This document shows, in pieces, positions 43,800 through 54,960 of a stretch of DNA of 64,000 nt; positions within the stretch are counted from its first letter, which is position 1; every line of letters begins with the position of its first letter. The notes beneath the pieces were generated by a model. That model worked only from the letters and a program-made list of their open reading frames with translations, ran no database searches and had not been told where the DNA came from. This DNA is from Aphrocallistes beatrix (taxonomy: Eukaryota > Porifera > Hexactinellida > Sceptrulophora > Aphrocallistidae), in NCBI GenBank assembly GCA_963281255.1, contig OY725500.1:1364001-1428000 (forward strand). The letters run 5' to 3'. A program made the translations under genes and the position numbers.

Positions 43800-44720
43800 C
43801 AATTTCTTCTTCGGTTTCATCATCCGATGCAATTCCTTCTTTCATATTGCCACAGTTGTCATCTTAGCATCGTCCGCATGCTTGGGAACAGTTGAGTCCT
43901 TGTTTTCAGCAGCTACATCTGAGACTACTACAGCCTGTGGAGGGGGACGCTGCACTTGTCAGAATTTTGAAGTTGTCATTTGTCAGAATTTCCATTACTG
44001 GCGTTAGTCAGAATAGTTTTTATTGAGTTCTGACTTTGTCAGAATAGTTTTTATTGCGTTCTGACTTTGTCAGAATAGTTTTTATTGAATTCTGTCTTTG
44101 TTAGAATGGGAGTCAGGTTCTACTCTAGTTTCGTGGGAGTGTGAAAAGGGGCATTTTATGTTCGAAATAGTGTCCATTTGAATGTGAAAGTGGCATTTTA
44201 ATTTCGTGACGGGGTGATTGAGTGGCATTTAGTAGAATTCTAGAAATTCCATTCTAACAAGTGCAGAACTCTAAAAATCTCATTCTAACAAGTGCAGAAT
44301 TCGATAAAAACCATTCTGACAAAGTCAGAACTCAATAAAAACTATTCTGACAAAGTCAGAACTCAATAAAAACTATTCTGACAAAGTCAAAACTCGATAA
44401 AAACCATTCTGACTAATGCCAGTGATGGAAATTCTGACAAATGCAGGCGCCCCCCTGTGGAACAGTTACAGTGGATCATTTTCAGGAGTGCTTCGGGTGC
44501 AGGGTTACTCTCCAACATGACTGGAATTAGGCTGTTATCTTGGCAGTTCCATCCCCATTCGGTGACCTCCATACCATCAGCCGTGCCCATCCACAACATC
44601 ACCTGGAAATAGAAACTCAGAGAGTGAAATTTCGTGGCGGAGGCTGAAGCTGGTAGTCTTTCGGGTGTAACGAAGCTTTTGGCTTCACTCACTTTCTTGC
44701 AGAGGATAGTGTATCTCAAG
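43800..44720 (-). pseudogene. Decayed transposon ORF with Cys-rich tail
   Basis: Minus strand: 'YFQVMLWMGT', 'EVTEWGWNCQDNSLIPVM' and 'APEALLKMIHCNCSTG' up to 44462. After removing the MITE at 43942-44453, it continues 'CSSLRCSC', an in-frame TGA, 'KQGLNCSQACGRC', an in-frame TAA and 'DDNCGN'. The pattern (WGW motif, then spaced CxC pairs) is known from repetitive animal transposon-encoded proteins. Non-functional. Confidence 0.6.
43942..44453. mobile_element. hAT-type MITE, TTGTCAGAAT family (complete copy)
   Basis: Perfect 8-base duplication CCTGTGGA at 43934-43941 and 44454-44461. Ends GGGGGACGCTGCACTTGTCA and the mirror of GGGGCGCCTGCATTTGTCAG. Inside are 32-base tandem units (GTCAGAATAGTTTTTATTGA) on the left and their mirror on the right. 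Confidence 0.85.
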
Positions 44721-44906
44721 TCGCGAAGACTGTCCCCAGGAAACTCAGAGAGTAAAATTTGTACTCAGCAAGCATAGTGATAAAAACAAGGGGTTACTCG
44801 ATATGGTTTACACCAAATTTGGAGATCGGAATTTTTACATTCCAGGTTGTTGCTAGGGAGGGCCCAAACTTTTTTGCTCAAAATATAGTCAATATATATA
44901 TATATA

Positions 44907-45094
44907 CAGTCGACTCCGCTTAATAGGGCCACATCGGTCAGAGGACATTTTGCCCCGATTAAGCGGAGGACCCTATTAACCGAAAATATTTTGTATTAGC
45001 TTCTATGTGTCAGAGCTATTCCGGTCCTGCCAAAAGTGGCCCGATTAAGCGGCTGACCCGATTAAACAGTGGCCCTATTAAGCGTAGTCGACTG
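44907..45094. mobile_element. Tigger/pogo-like MITE, CAGTCGACTC family (copy 2)
   Basis: Ends CAGTCGACTC and TAGTCGACTG inside a TA-repeat tract on both sides. Subterminal GCTTAATAGGGCC. Inserted in the right arm of the 43286-45353 element. Confidence 0.8.
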
Positions 45095-45353
45095 TATATA
45101 TATATATATATATAAAATTGCCGGAAATTTGATGCTGAGCACGAATATGACTGAATAAAACCTGATTTGCAATCATTGGAAAAGTTTAAATCTCCGTTTT
45201 CAAAACCGGCGATTTTTATAGTCCGGGGTCAAAGACGGGGTCGTGCCAAATCACATTCTGATGTTCCGATTTCGGTAAACTTTTAGTATGTTACTCCTAG
45301 GATATGATACAACGGAAAAATGCAATAAAACAATTTCTTGCATTTTTTTTGGG

Positions 45354-45868
45354 TTGGGACTATTCGCTTCCTATTTTGACATGATTAGATGTCTCCCTTC
45401 TAATTGATCTATGTGAGCAAGCGAAGCGCGCTTGTTTTATTAGTATTCACATGTATTTCAGGAGAATAAAGTACATACGGTATAATACGATGGAGCATTC
45501 ACATCGCAAACATCTTGCCTTAATACCATAATGTCATAATAATTTTAATACGTATAATTTTCTTTTCCCTTAATATTATTAGTATGGATATTTTCGATTC
45601 GGTTATAATTATTGCACACTAACAAACCAAAAACGTCTAACAAAATTAATGAAAAGAATTAGAAAATTAATAAAAATTCTCTCAAAAATTTAGGTCCTGT
45701 CACGAAAAAAATGGTCCGGGGCCAAAACTGGTCCCCTCCTGCTAAAATTGGTCCGGGTTAAATTTTTTGTCATTTAATTACGTACACTAAAGTAGTCCTC
45801 TCCTCATAGGATGTGATGACATTACATTCACTCTAGGAGGTCTCTATTAATAGGGAGTCTATTCAATA
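45354..45868. other. Intergenic with small repeat fragments
   Basis: 45415-45438 is a reverse piece of the GC-rich element (GCAAGCGAAGCGCGCTTG). 45705-45755 is a GGTCC fragment. Otherwise AT-rich. Confidence 0.4.
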
Positions 45869-46074
45869 CATGCCAACTGCCCGTTTTTGACGGACGTCCC
45901 GATTTTTGCATTCTTCTGTTGAGCTAATTTTCATGAATGTTTCGCTTTTATATGAAGTTTTATTCTGTCTACTTTTTTGATTCTACAAGTATGTAGAAGT
46001 TTCACTATTGCGTCCCGCCATGTCCCGCAAATTTCAACGCTGCGCCCCGCTTTTATCATGACTCAAGTTGGCAT
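45869..46074. mobile_element. MITE with GTCCCGC words (copy 2)
   Basis: CATGCCAACTGCCCGTTTTT to ATGACTCAAGTTGGCAT; parallel to 21341-21548 along its length, with more substitutions. Confidence 0.65.
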
Positions 46075-46254
46075 TATTCATTTTTTAAAAAATGTCTGTC
46101 GGTAGACCGATAGTGCAGCTAACTTGGCACGTGAGATATGATATTGTAATACATCGGGACTACTAAATTTTTGAAAACTCAAATTTCGCAGCGTGGACAG
46201 ATGTGGTACACCGTCCTTGCCATAGGGGCATCTCTCTGCAGAAACTGCACTAAA

Positions 46255-46430
46255 ACTAGTTCCCCGGACTAGATTTGGCAGCCAAAACTGGTCCCCCGGA
46301 CCAATTTTGGCGACTAAAACTGGTCCGGGGGGGTCCAAATTTAGCCAGGGGGGACAAATTTTGGCTGCCAAAACTGGTCCCCCGGACCAATTTTGGCGAC
46401 CAAATCTGGTCCCCCAGACCAATTTTGGCC
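46255..46430. repeat. GGTCC/GGACC repeat array
   Basis: AAACTGGTCCCCCGGACCAA and TTTTGGCGACCAAA units, about 50 bases each. Predicted frames here are Gly/Pro-rich only because of the repeat. Confidence 0.7.
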
Positions 46431-46840
46431 TGACAGTCCCAAATAATTTTTTAAAATTATTCCCACTGAAACGCTATTTCTTGAATTCTGAAAGTATTTT
46501 GAGGTAATTGAATTGTTCTTATTTATAAATGACTGACCATAATTATATAATATATATTTCGAACTGACTATAATAAAATTTATCAACTTTTGACTATCAA
46601 ATTTACATATTTGCGAGGAATTCATATTTCAGCGAAAATGCTAGTTTTACTACCCCTAATGCGGGTCTGATCCGCGTGAGGTGGGTCACTTGGAATACAT
46701 GTGAATACTAATAAAATGTATTTGTGTAGTAAGAGGAAGTATGAAGTTTGAAGTCATAGCAAAGATGATAAGTAAACCGTCATGGTTAGAATATATCCCT
46801 GGTCCAAGTAATAGAGTAACTAAATAATGGTCATGGTAAG

Positions 46841-47312
46841 CAGGGTTGGGTTCAATTATAATTGTAATTAATTAATTACAATTAATTACGTTTTGTACAT
46901 AATTGTAAATGTAATTGAAGTACATAATTGTAATTACGTCTAAATTATACCTAAAGTCTAAAGCCACGCTTACAATTCCTATACATGTGTTAATTCTTTA
47001 CATTATTGTTTTGATATCGTTGTGTTCGGTGTTTCTCGGGAATCGGTAAGTGTAAGTTGACAACTTTACGAGTAAGCATATGGATTCTCTCTTTTCCATG
47101 GTTCCTGTGCACTATAAATATGTTCACCGAAGATATACACGCATCATTTTTGTAATTGTAATTGTAATTGTAATTGTGAATATCTTCTCAATTATAATTG
47201 TAATTATAATTAGAAAATAAAGTTGCTTGTAATTGTAATTATAATTATAATTGTAAATTAGAATTAGTTGTAATTGTAATTGAACATAAAAATATAATTG
47301 AACCCAACCCTG
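46841..47312. mobile_element. hAT-type MITE, AATTGTAATT-rich
   Basis: Perfect 8-base duplication ATGGTAAG at 46833-46840 and 47313-47320. Ends CAGGGTTGGGTTCAATTATA and mirror. Largely AATTGTAATT repeats. No coding. Confidence 0.85.
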
Positions 47313-47346
47313 ATGGTAAGTAACCGTCATACAACAGTTCAACCAT

Positions 47347-48867
47347 CTTCGACCGCATCCCTGGTCAATTTTTGAGATTTAAATGGCAGGTCTTATATAT
47401 CCAGAGGGCTATGGTCTGACCCATTTAATTCGTATAGGATAGTACAGTATTGCCCTAAATAACCGCCGGGGCTGGATAATAGGGTATGGTGGAAATAGTT
47501 CGACTTTCCAAAAAAGGAAACAGTTCACATAAAAAACACCATTAATCCTAATGATAAAAAGTCGAACTATTTCCTAAATCTGCAATTCGAACTATTTCCT
47601 TTTTAGAAAGGTCGAACCATTTTCGCATTACGTACCGATAATAGCTGGAACGGGGAAGATTTTTTTCAAGGAAATACGGTAGTCAAAATTAATACAACTA
47701 CATTGATCAACATGATTCGTCATTACCTTTTGAGAAAGTAACCACACTCTCGAACTGGTGGGGGAGGTCAGGAGCGGGGGGAAGGTCCCTTGGAATGTCT
47801 GGAAGATCCTCTTAGGGAGGAGGAAAATGGGACAGATAATTCCCGAAATCTCCCTGTCCGCTTCTCCCTAGCTCTTCTGCCTCATTATATAGTTTACCTG
47901 ACATCCGAAAAATTAGTTGGTAATTGGAAGTTGGGTCGATTATCCATACTAATTCAGGAGACTCTTAATAAAGTATTAATACAGCACTTTTTACACCCTA
48001 CAGGCTGGACTAGTTAACAGTGCCAGATCATCATAGTGCTGAATTAATGCTCAGCACTAGATTTCCAGGAATTTGAAATATACTATATTGACCATATTTG
48101 GAAAGATTTTTGTTTTGCCGTGCCTAGCAACGGCCAGGAATCTTTTAGCACGAATTCAGTATTAAAATAATGATCTGGCATGGTCAAATAAAGTTATTGA
48201 TATGGGATTTCGGCGGATACTATCGGACGTGGTCATTTTTGGGTCCTCAGTCATAACTGACAACTTTTTCACACTTTTGAAGGTGTCATGATGTGAAAAT
48301 TTATATATCATATTCTGAAGTTAAGTACAACAAAAATTGTTGATTAAGGATGTTTGGATGTTATTTAATATTAGGATACAGTAAAAACTAATGGAAACCA
48401 AACCTTCCCGAAAAAATTGCTTTGAAGCCTGTTTTTAGCACTTTAAAAAATCAATTTTGCACAGGAGGTATCTTTAGTTACAAAGGTCGAAAAGTAAAAA
48501 AACTCGACGATTTTGGAAAGATCTCGTCACGTAGAACAAAATGATAGAGACAGATTTTCGATATTCTACTTTAGAAAAACTTTAAAATACTTTTCCATAT
48601 GAAAATCTGCTTCTAAAATTGTCGCTACGAAATTGGAAAGAAAAATTTAATTGGGTTAAAATTGGAAATTCTATTCCTATTAAAGCGCATTCGCTCCTAT
48701 GTTTTTGAAAACCTGGACACCAAAGGGGGTGCAGATCATATTACACAGAGGAGCAAGAAAAAAGGCGCAGTAATCTGAGCGATCCCTTTTGGTAAACATA
48801 GTCATAGCCCTCTGTATATAAGGCCTGCCAACTAAATCTCAAAAATGGACCAGGGATGCGGTCGAAG
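47347..48867. mobile_element. Non-coding element with 65-base inverted ends
   Basis: CTTCGACCGCATCCCTGGTC at the left mirrors GGACCAGGGATGCGGTCGAA at the right; similarity continues through TGAGATTTAAATGGCAGG to GAGGGCTATG. A single end is near 28555. The 1.5-kb interior has short frames only; 48020-48185 has a smaller foldback (GTGCTGAATTAATGCTC and mirror). Confidence 0.6.
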
Positions 48868-49018
48868 ATATTATTAATTGAATTACATTATACTATTAGC
48901 TGTAATATACATACTTCTAAAGAAAACACTTTAAATAAAGTAAGAAAAGAGTTGTTCTCGTCAGTCACTGGCCCATAAGCTCGATGACTGTATACGGACA
49001 GATAAAACATGGTTCCAG

Positions 49019-49645
49019 TCAATCCGACCAAGGTTCGTCTCTCAGGAAAACTATACTACCTCTCTCTACGTCTGTCGGTGGTCTACTTTTGTAATTGCTC
49101 TTCATTTCGGACCGTGACTCATCTAGATTAGAATTTGCATTAGAGTTCGCTACATCTTTCGCACTGGTGACCTCCCCCAACCACTCTTGAGCGGTAACCT
49201 TATCATTTCCAGTAGTTAGGTTAGGAAAGTAAGAAAGTGACTTAGGTTCCACTCCATACAGTACCGCGATAGGTGGTATCCCATACTGGCGGTGGGTAGG
49301 CAGTTGAGATGAAAACTGACTTCTTGTAGGACCGTAGCCATTCATCCTTTTTAAATCCCCTACGTATCTTTCAGGAGACAGCGCATTACCTGTTTGGCGC
49401 TTTGAACTCCCCTCTCGGATTTACTATCGCCTTCAGGATGAGCTGCGACGTTTCTCAATCCCAAATTTCTCAAGTGTTTCTCTAACCAATTCCCCGTCAA
49501 CGTTTGGGCCTTGATCACTTAACATGACCCTTGGAGGGTCATGTCTATAAATCCATCCTTGGAGTAAGCCCGATATACTGATTCGGCGGTCTGGTCTGCC
49601 ATCGGATAAATCTCCACAACCTTAGATAGTAGATCAGTTAGCAAA
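49019..49645 (-). pseudogene. Ty3/Gypsy-type retrotransposon integrase remnant
   Basis: Minus strand from 49645: 'VVEIYPMADQTAESVYRAYS', then in a second frame 'HDPPRVMLSDQGPNVDGELV' (the DD core with LSDQGP), then 'HPEGDSKSERGVQSAKQVMR', then the downstream 'PTHRQYGIPPIAVLYGVEP'. Integrase motif order is right, but at least three frame breaks and stops occur. No LTR or other pol domain seen nearby. Confidence 0.75.
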
Positions 49646-49749
49646 AGGAAATATCTGTGTAATTATTCTTGCAATGTATTTTGCATTCTTATATGAATGA
49701 ATGATTGCTAATAGATTTATTGAAAAGACAAAGGATTAGTATTAAAATA

Positions 49750-50345
49750 ATACAAGCGCACTTGCATAGCGCAGCTAGCGAACATTTTGTGTTCGCAGAG
49801 TCGACTTGCAAGCTCCTGGGAATGCAATCAAATTCAGAAGTTCCTATTGGTGTTAAATATTAAAACTTTAACTAATCCATTTACTTTGATTTTATTGTAA
49901 ACAAAAAATAATCAATATAAAATCGAAAATACGATATTTGAAATCTACCCCCAAAAAACCCATGTCAACCGTTGGACGCTAGTCTCTAGCCTATTTTTGG
50001 AATTTGTTTACTTTATGTAACTACAGTCAGGGTCGCTTATTGTGAACCACCAGGGGACAAAAAAATCTGTTCATAATAGAGATACTTCATATTAAGCGAA
50101 CTTGATTCAATACAAATCCTAACTAAAAAATGAAATTGGGACCAGCAAGAGCTTACTTCATAATAAACGAATGTTCATATTGAGCGGGTTCATGATAAGC
50201 GACCCTGACTGTATTGTAAACAAAATTAAACAAAGAATTTATCATATAGATTCAAAAATATGATAGTCGAACTCTACAGTCACTGTAGAATTTCCATAAT
50301 TTTGCTATACTAATTATTAGTATAGCAAAATTATGGAAATTCGAC
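49750..50345. repeat. GC-rich element followed by dispersed repeat
   Basis: 49752-49832 is a forward GC-rich element (ACAAGCGCACTTGCATAGCG, TGTGTTCGCAGAGTCGACTT). 49860-50310 is the inverted copy of the 20100-20510 repeat, split by the MITE at 50024. At 50287-50343 GAATTTCCATAATTTTGCTA and its mirror form a perfect 28-base-arm palindrome. Confidence 0.55.
50024..50211. mobile_element. Pogo-like MITE, CAGTCAGGGTCGC family (complete)
   Basis: TA-flanked CAGTCAGGGTCGCTTATTGT and the mirror of CAGTCAGGGTCGCTTATCAT. 188 bases; the interior holds GAACTTGATTCAATACAAAT as in the truncated copy at 39129. Confidence 0.8.
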
Positions 50346-51290
50346 ATTTTTTATTTTTTCGATGAGTGATCGTCACTTAACCACAAATATATTTGGATAT
50401 AAAGGTGTCAAGATATATTTGAATAGGTGTATATTTGAATAGAAGGTATCAAGTTTTCCTCTGTCACTTCATTATGAAGTTATTAAGTTTCAAACATCTG
50501 TACAGTTTACTCTTATATTCATATGAATAATCATATTTGTCTGAGGCTAATTCAGCTCAATATTAATAGTTACAACTTATAGTTACAACAAGTCTAAATT
50601 CGTTGTTATTTGTTGTGTACTCGTATTAATGGAAATGAATACAGTATTTCAATAGTAAATTTCGTCATCAGTGCTATTAGACTAGATACCATATAATTTA
50701 AATCGCATTACATAAGTGTGAAATGAATAATTAATGTTTAAATAAAGTTTGTAAAATATGTACGTCAAATAAAAATTCTGCAACTGCAGGTGTTAAAATT
50801 AGCTAATGCACCTTATGTATCAAAAAATGATACAGTATCACAAAAAAAAAAAAATTTGTTTCAGTCATATTTGTTACAACATTAAGGTCATACTAATCCA
50901 AAATTTCAAGTTGCTTGCACGCTAATAAGGACCCCGAATTCGGTTTCTACACAAACAGTTATTCAATATTCTAGATAGGATATTTAGATCGAAAAGCAAT
51001 AATATTTTTAAAAAATCGAACCATAGTGAGACCCAAGAGCACATTAAATTCCCTGGAAGTTATCTTATTGATCCAAAGGTGGCCGGACCAATAAAAATTC
51101 TTTCCACTGGCCCTGTTGTTCTACAGTATTTATGCTAATAATAATAATAGACTCCTTTAAGTAGGGACTGTAGACGTTCATTCTCGGGTGCTGGAACTTG
51201 GGTTCATTGTGTATTATTGATATCTCGTAATCCGCTGAAGTTAGACATGAGAATTATTTGAATTATTGTCAAATAGAAGTCGTATTTATG
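50346..51290. other. Intergenic, AT-rich
   Basis: No gene or named element. Confidence 0.35.
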
Positions 51291-51329
51291 GCGTCCATTT
51301 GTATGTTGCGTCACCTCAACTATTTGGAA

Positions 51330-51460
51330 ACCCCACAGAAACCCACAGAAAAATCCACAGAAATCCACAGGAAAATCCACAGAAACCCACATGTGGGAAT
51401 ACCCATATGCTTAATAAAGTCATTCCCATTCCATATGGGAATTCCCACGGCAACCCTGCA
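51330..51460. repeat. CCACAGAAA tandem words ending in a CCGTGGGAAT-family MITE end
   Basis: Six CCACAGAAA/GGAAAATCCACAG words in 60 bases, then GGGAATTCCCACGGCAACCC, the right end of the MITE family at 5920 and 28038. The left end is not recognisable. Confidence 0.5.
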
Positions 51461-51764
51461 TTCCACAAATACTTAGTTGAGGTGAACATGACCAATAGAT
51501 ACCAAAAATGTGACTTTCTATTTAACAATAATACGGATATGTCACAGGGCTTTCAAGATTCGACCAGTTTCCGAACCGACACACTAACAGGTGGACCTAC
51601 CATTTCAATAATATTTTAATATTTATACATTGAAAAGTATTTAGTATCTATTTCCTAAAAATAATATTTTTAAAATTCAAACTTCTTCAACGTGCCTTTT
51701 CTGGTTGAGGGTTTAAAGTTAATCCGAAAGTCATACATTAGAGATTTCGGATTGTTATACCTAA

Positions 51765-52928
51765 TTAATTATGTGCAAGCCTATTGATGGTACTATGTTG
51801 TTCTTCGATCATATTCCGCACATTTCCTCGAATGATCCTGTCCTGATAAGCAGTTGTGATGTAGCAGTTTCTGACCAAAATATAGGCAATAGTAGAGACA
51901 ATGAGAAATAAATCAAATTGAAGAGCACCCAAGTAAGTTGCTATGAATAAAATGGATGCGAAATTCAAAGCAACTTCTAAAGTAATATTACTCGGCTCTG
52001 GAATTGTAACTCCAAAAATAGTTTTAACTAAACAGGGATTTGGAAGTAGCATTAAAATCCAGTTACCAATATTTCCCAGTATTATGGATATGAGATAGAT
52101 AATAATAGACAACACGAAGGCAGTTGTTAGCCTGTTTGATCTTGTAAGAAGTTTCTCTCTTCTTCGCAGAGTATCTATACTCAACTCTTCGTAAATCTCA
52201 CTGTTGCGTTGCCATTTAAAAAGTGCATTCGAAAGTTTATTTCTTGCCTTGAATAAAATCACACAATTGATAATAATAAATATTGAGAATATTATGGCGC
52301 CTTCAAATCCAGTCCATAGAACTGAAACAGTAATCCAAACTATAAAAAATGGTACTATCCCGAATATTAAATAACTTCTTAAGAACTTAAGATCATTTTG
52401 TTCATTGTATACGTTGGAGAGATATACCATCACAATGGACAGAAGGATGACAAGAAATAGTATCAATCCGTTAGACACTCCTATCCGAGCTAGTGTAATA
52501 GGGAAATATTTGAATCCTTTCACGATGTTATATTCGTTAAGACGGTTACAAGCAATGATGTATCTAAAATTTTCACCATTGTCAATTGAAAAGTAAAAAA
52601 ACATAGCAAATCCAACACCTTTGGAGATGAGGTGGAGAGCTTCTACTGATAACACAGCAATCAGAATCAAGTTTCGTCTTTGCACAATCTGACAATTCTT
52701 TTGAATTTCTATTTGTTCAGGAGTTTGAAGGCCTGCTGAACTCTCTAATAACTGTTTCAATTTCACCGAGTCTACGACTATTTTCACCATCCATCCGATT
52801 GAAAATACGAATACGAATAGGTTAGTAATGGCTATAGTTATTTGAAATCCTTGAAGAATGCTACTTGGTATTAGTTGAAGTTGAAGGTAACTCTTGTTGC
52901 CTTCCATAGCATACGTTGTATCACTCAT
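51765..52928 (-). CDS. Orphan seven-transmembrane receptor-like protein, subfamily B, 387 aa
   Basis: Single exon, MSDTTYAMEGNKSYL to TAA. It aligns throughout with 22358 and 55621: 'SILQGFQITIAITNLFVFVF', 'RRNLILIAVLSVEALHLISK', outer 'IIACNRLNEYNIVKGFKYFP', 'ITLARIGVSNGLILFL', 'TVLWTGFEGAIIFSIF'-type TM5, 'DTLRRREKLLTRSNRL', 'PNPCLVKTIFG' and tail 'NCYITTAYQDRIIRGNVRNM'. One N-glycosylation sequon (NKS) in the N terminus. Seven membrane segments with a basic first inner loop fit an N-out receptor. Confidence 0.85.
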   Translation of the reverse strand: MSDTTYAMEGNKSYLQLQLIPSSILQGFQITIAITNLFVFVFSIGWMVKIVVDSVKLKQLLESSAGLQTPEQIEIQKNCQIVQRRNLILIAVLSVEALHLISKGVGFAMFFYFSIDNGENFRYIIACNRLNEYNIVKGFKYFPITLARIGVSNGLILFLVILLSIVMVYLSNVYNEQNDLKFLRSYLIFGIVPFFIVWITVSVLWTGFEGAIIFSIFIIINCVILFKARNKLSNALFKWQRNSEIYEELSIDTLRRREKLLTRSNRLTTAFVLSIIIYLISIILGNIGNWILMLLPNPCLVKTIFGVTIPEPSNITLEVALNFASILFIATYLGALQFDLFLIVSTIAYILVRNCYITTAYQDRIIRGNVRNMIEEQHSTINRLAHN

Positions 52929-53197
52929 TCGATATTTATTGTTACTGGTAGCAATGATTATTCGGATAATTTTGGTAAGAAATATTAGTCATCCAAACAT
53001 CACTGATCCTAGAGGATACTTCTGAGAATTGAAATATAATCTGTATCAGCCTAAAAACCCAACTTAATTTGAGGATTATGTTTCCACAAGGCAATCCTTT
53101 TAGCCAGGACAGCTGATTTCCCGATAAATTAAGGAAATTGATTAAATTTTAATACAGCTCTAATAGGGAAATACACATACCGTATTACGGTGTAGGG

Positions 53198-53770
53198 CAG
53201 GGCTTCCCAATTGGATAAGATGGAGCACCATATGCCTATATTTGCAAAGTTAGAAGTGCCACAACCTGTCATTGTTCCTAAATAATGAATTTTGATTTAG
53301 AATGAAAATATACAATCCTCTGGTTCCTTAACAAAGTATTAATGAGGCCAGTAGATTCGATATTTTGTTATGGTAGACTTATACGAGTAATTCCAAGGAA
53401 TTATACTTGACACCTGTAACTGTTGAGCATATTATGGGCAGTGTCGGCTCCAAAGATTTAAATTTAGGGGGCTTGCCCCCCAGAAAATTTTCAAATCTTA
53501 GATGCTAAAATATCGATCTACAGTTATTCTAACCATCTATCGAGCAATAATTTTGATCGAATTTATCTAATTATTCATTCATTATGGTGCATCAAAATCA
53601 AGACTAAAAGTAGAAAGCAACCTTATACTATATTTGTGGGGGGCATGGCCCCTCCTGTAGAACCGCTACTGATTACGGGTAATTAAAACTTTCAATAAAT
53701 AGTCTATGCACCATATGGAATGGTCTCGCTCGCCACAAATGGCGCGCGAGCCGACATTTGGGAAGCCCTG
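53198..53770. mobile_element. hAT-type MITE, CAGGGCTTCCCAA ends
   Basis: CAGGGCTTCCCAA and TTGGGAAGCCCTG, the classical hAT terminus. Flanks GTGTAGGG and GTGTAGGT agree at 7 of 8 bases. A fragment of the GGGGGCTTGCCCCC foldback family lies inside (53450-53680). Confidence 0.8.
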
Positions 53771-54062
53771 GTGTAGGTGTACTTCATAATCATACCATAA
53801 CTCAGTGTCGTAGCACGTTCTCCCAAAGAGGTACGGCATTGTCCAGACTTCAGTGTTAGTTGTCCAAAAAAGTTACACGGTCATCTCCATACCGACCAAT
53901 AATGAAAGGGAGCGTTTTTCCATGTATAAACCCCACATATGGAGTATTCAAATGCTGGTCATGTTGCAGGCACTCTCTATCAATAGAAATGCCAGTCCCA
54001 GGCAGTGGCGCATCTCTCTAGATTATTGAGGGGAGGGGCAAGGTTTGCAAAGTTACTATCCT
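53771..54062. other. Intergenic
   Basis: No gene seen. Confidence 0.3.
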
Positions 54063-54960
54063 AACATTATAAGGGAGATAACATCTCTAAATACGTCTGT
54101 CCTACTATTATAATCGATATCGCACGAAAAATCACCGAATTTGTCAATTTTTAAAATTTTGATGTGTAATGATGACTCATCACAGAGTGATGAGTCATCA
54201 TTTTTTGGCGATCGTTACATCATATGTGAGGTATATTAATATCAGGGTTGTAACCGAATAGTTGATTATTCGGTTTAACCAAATAATATTCGCAAATAGT
54301 TGATATTCGGTTTGTAACCAAATATCATTATTTGGTATTCGGTTATAAACCAAATAATTTGGTTAACCGAATAATTTGGTCAACCGAATAATTTGGTCAA
54401 CCAAATAATTTTGCCAACCGAATAATTTGGTCTACCAAATAATTTGCATGCTTTCCCAACACAATCACATGTTCTTACATGTGGTGGTCCGAACACAAAT
54501 AAATTTAATAGGCCTACATATACTTGATTATATTTTTGTATAAATGTTTATATATTGAATATATCGTGATAGTGTTGGGAAAGCATGCAAATTATTCGGT
54601 TAACCAAATTATTCGGTTGACCAAATTATTCGGTTAACCAAATTATTTGGTTGACCAAATTATTCGGTTAACCAAATTATTCGGTTGACCAAATTATTCG
54701 GTTAACCAAATTATTTGGTTGACCAAATTATTCGGTTGACCATTATTCGGTTAACCAAATTATTTGGTCTGACCATTATTCGGTTGAATTAGTATTTGGT
54801 TGAAGCGGTTTCAACCTTGATTAATATACACATTATATTAAAATTTCAGCCTTCTATCACTTAAAATGGCTGAGTTATGGTCGAAAAACTGAAATTTATA
54901 ATTATAAAAAATGACAATGACGTCATAATTCCATGATGAGTCGACATTTGGTCTGAGTTT
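54063..54960 (+). repeat. Dispersed 390-base repeat (copy 4), split by a hAT MITE
   Basis: AGGGAGATAACATCTCTAAA to ATATTAATAT (54242), then resumes at 54820 with ATTAATATACACATTATATT to GACGTCATAATTCCATGATG. The intact copies show exactly what was there before insertion. Confidence 0.7.
54243..54819. mobile_element. hAT-type MITE, TTCGGTTAACC-rich
   Basis: Perfect 8-base duplication ATTAATAT at 54235-54242 and 54820-54827. Ends CAGGGTTGTAACCG and CGGTTTCAACCTTG. Two inverted blocks of AACCGAATAATTTGG units flank a unique core bordered by GCATGCTTTCCCAACAC and its mirror. Confidence 0.9.

Larger units (their letters stand above)
43286..45353. mobile_element. Long-inverted-repeat DNA element with nested MITEs
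   Basis: Arms of about 340 bases at 43286-43625 and, interrupted, 44757-45353 are inverted: CCCCAAAAAAATTGCAAG outermost; GGCACGACCCCGTCTTTGAC; AAATTTGGTGTAAATCATAT; GCTTGCTGAGTAC innermost. The 1.1-kb centre holds a decayed coding region, itself split by a 512-base MITE, and the right arm carries a 188-base pogo-like MITE. Superfamily not determined. Confidence 0.75.

Noticed and set aside
43860-43930. In-frame TGA in the Cys-rich transposon fragment as recoding
   Set aside because: The frame continues unchanged after TGA where relatives tend to have a basic residue, which fits CGA-to-TGA decay; a TAA follows soon after.
46078-46625. Second set of Gly-Pro-rich frames
   Set aside because: Same repeat family as at 5518; frames exist only because the repeat lacks stops.
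47124-47342. Tyr/Asn/Leu-rich minus-strand frame
   Set aside because: Translation of AATTGTAATT repeats within the hAT MITE.
49390-49450. Further +1-at-TGA site in the Gypsy integrase remnant
   Set aside because: The conserved HPEGD motif lies in the +1 frame upstream of the TGA, so the shift occurred earlier; this is ordinary decay and not evidence for recoding.
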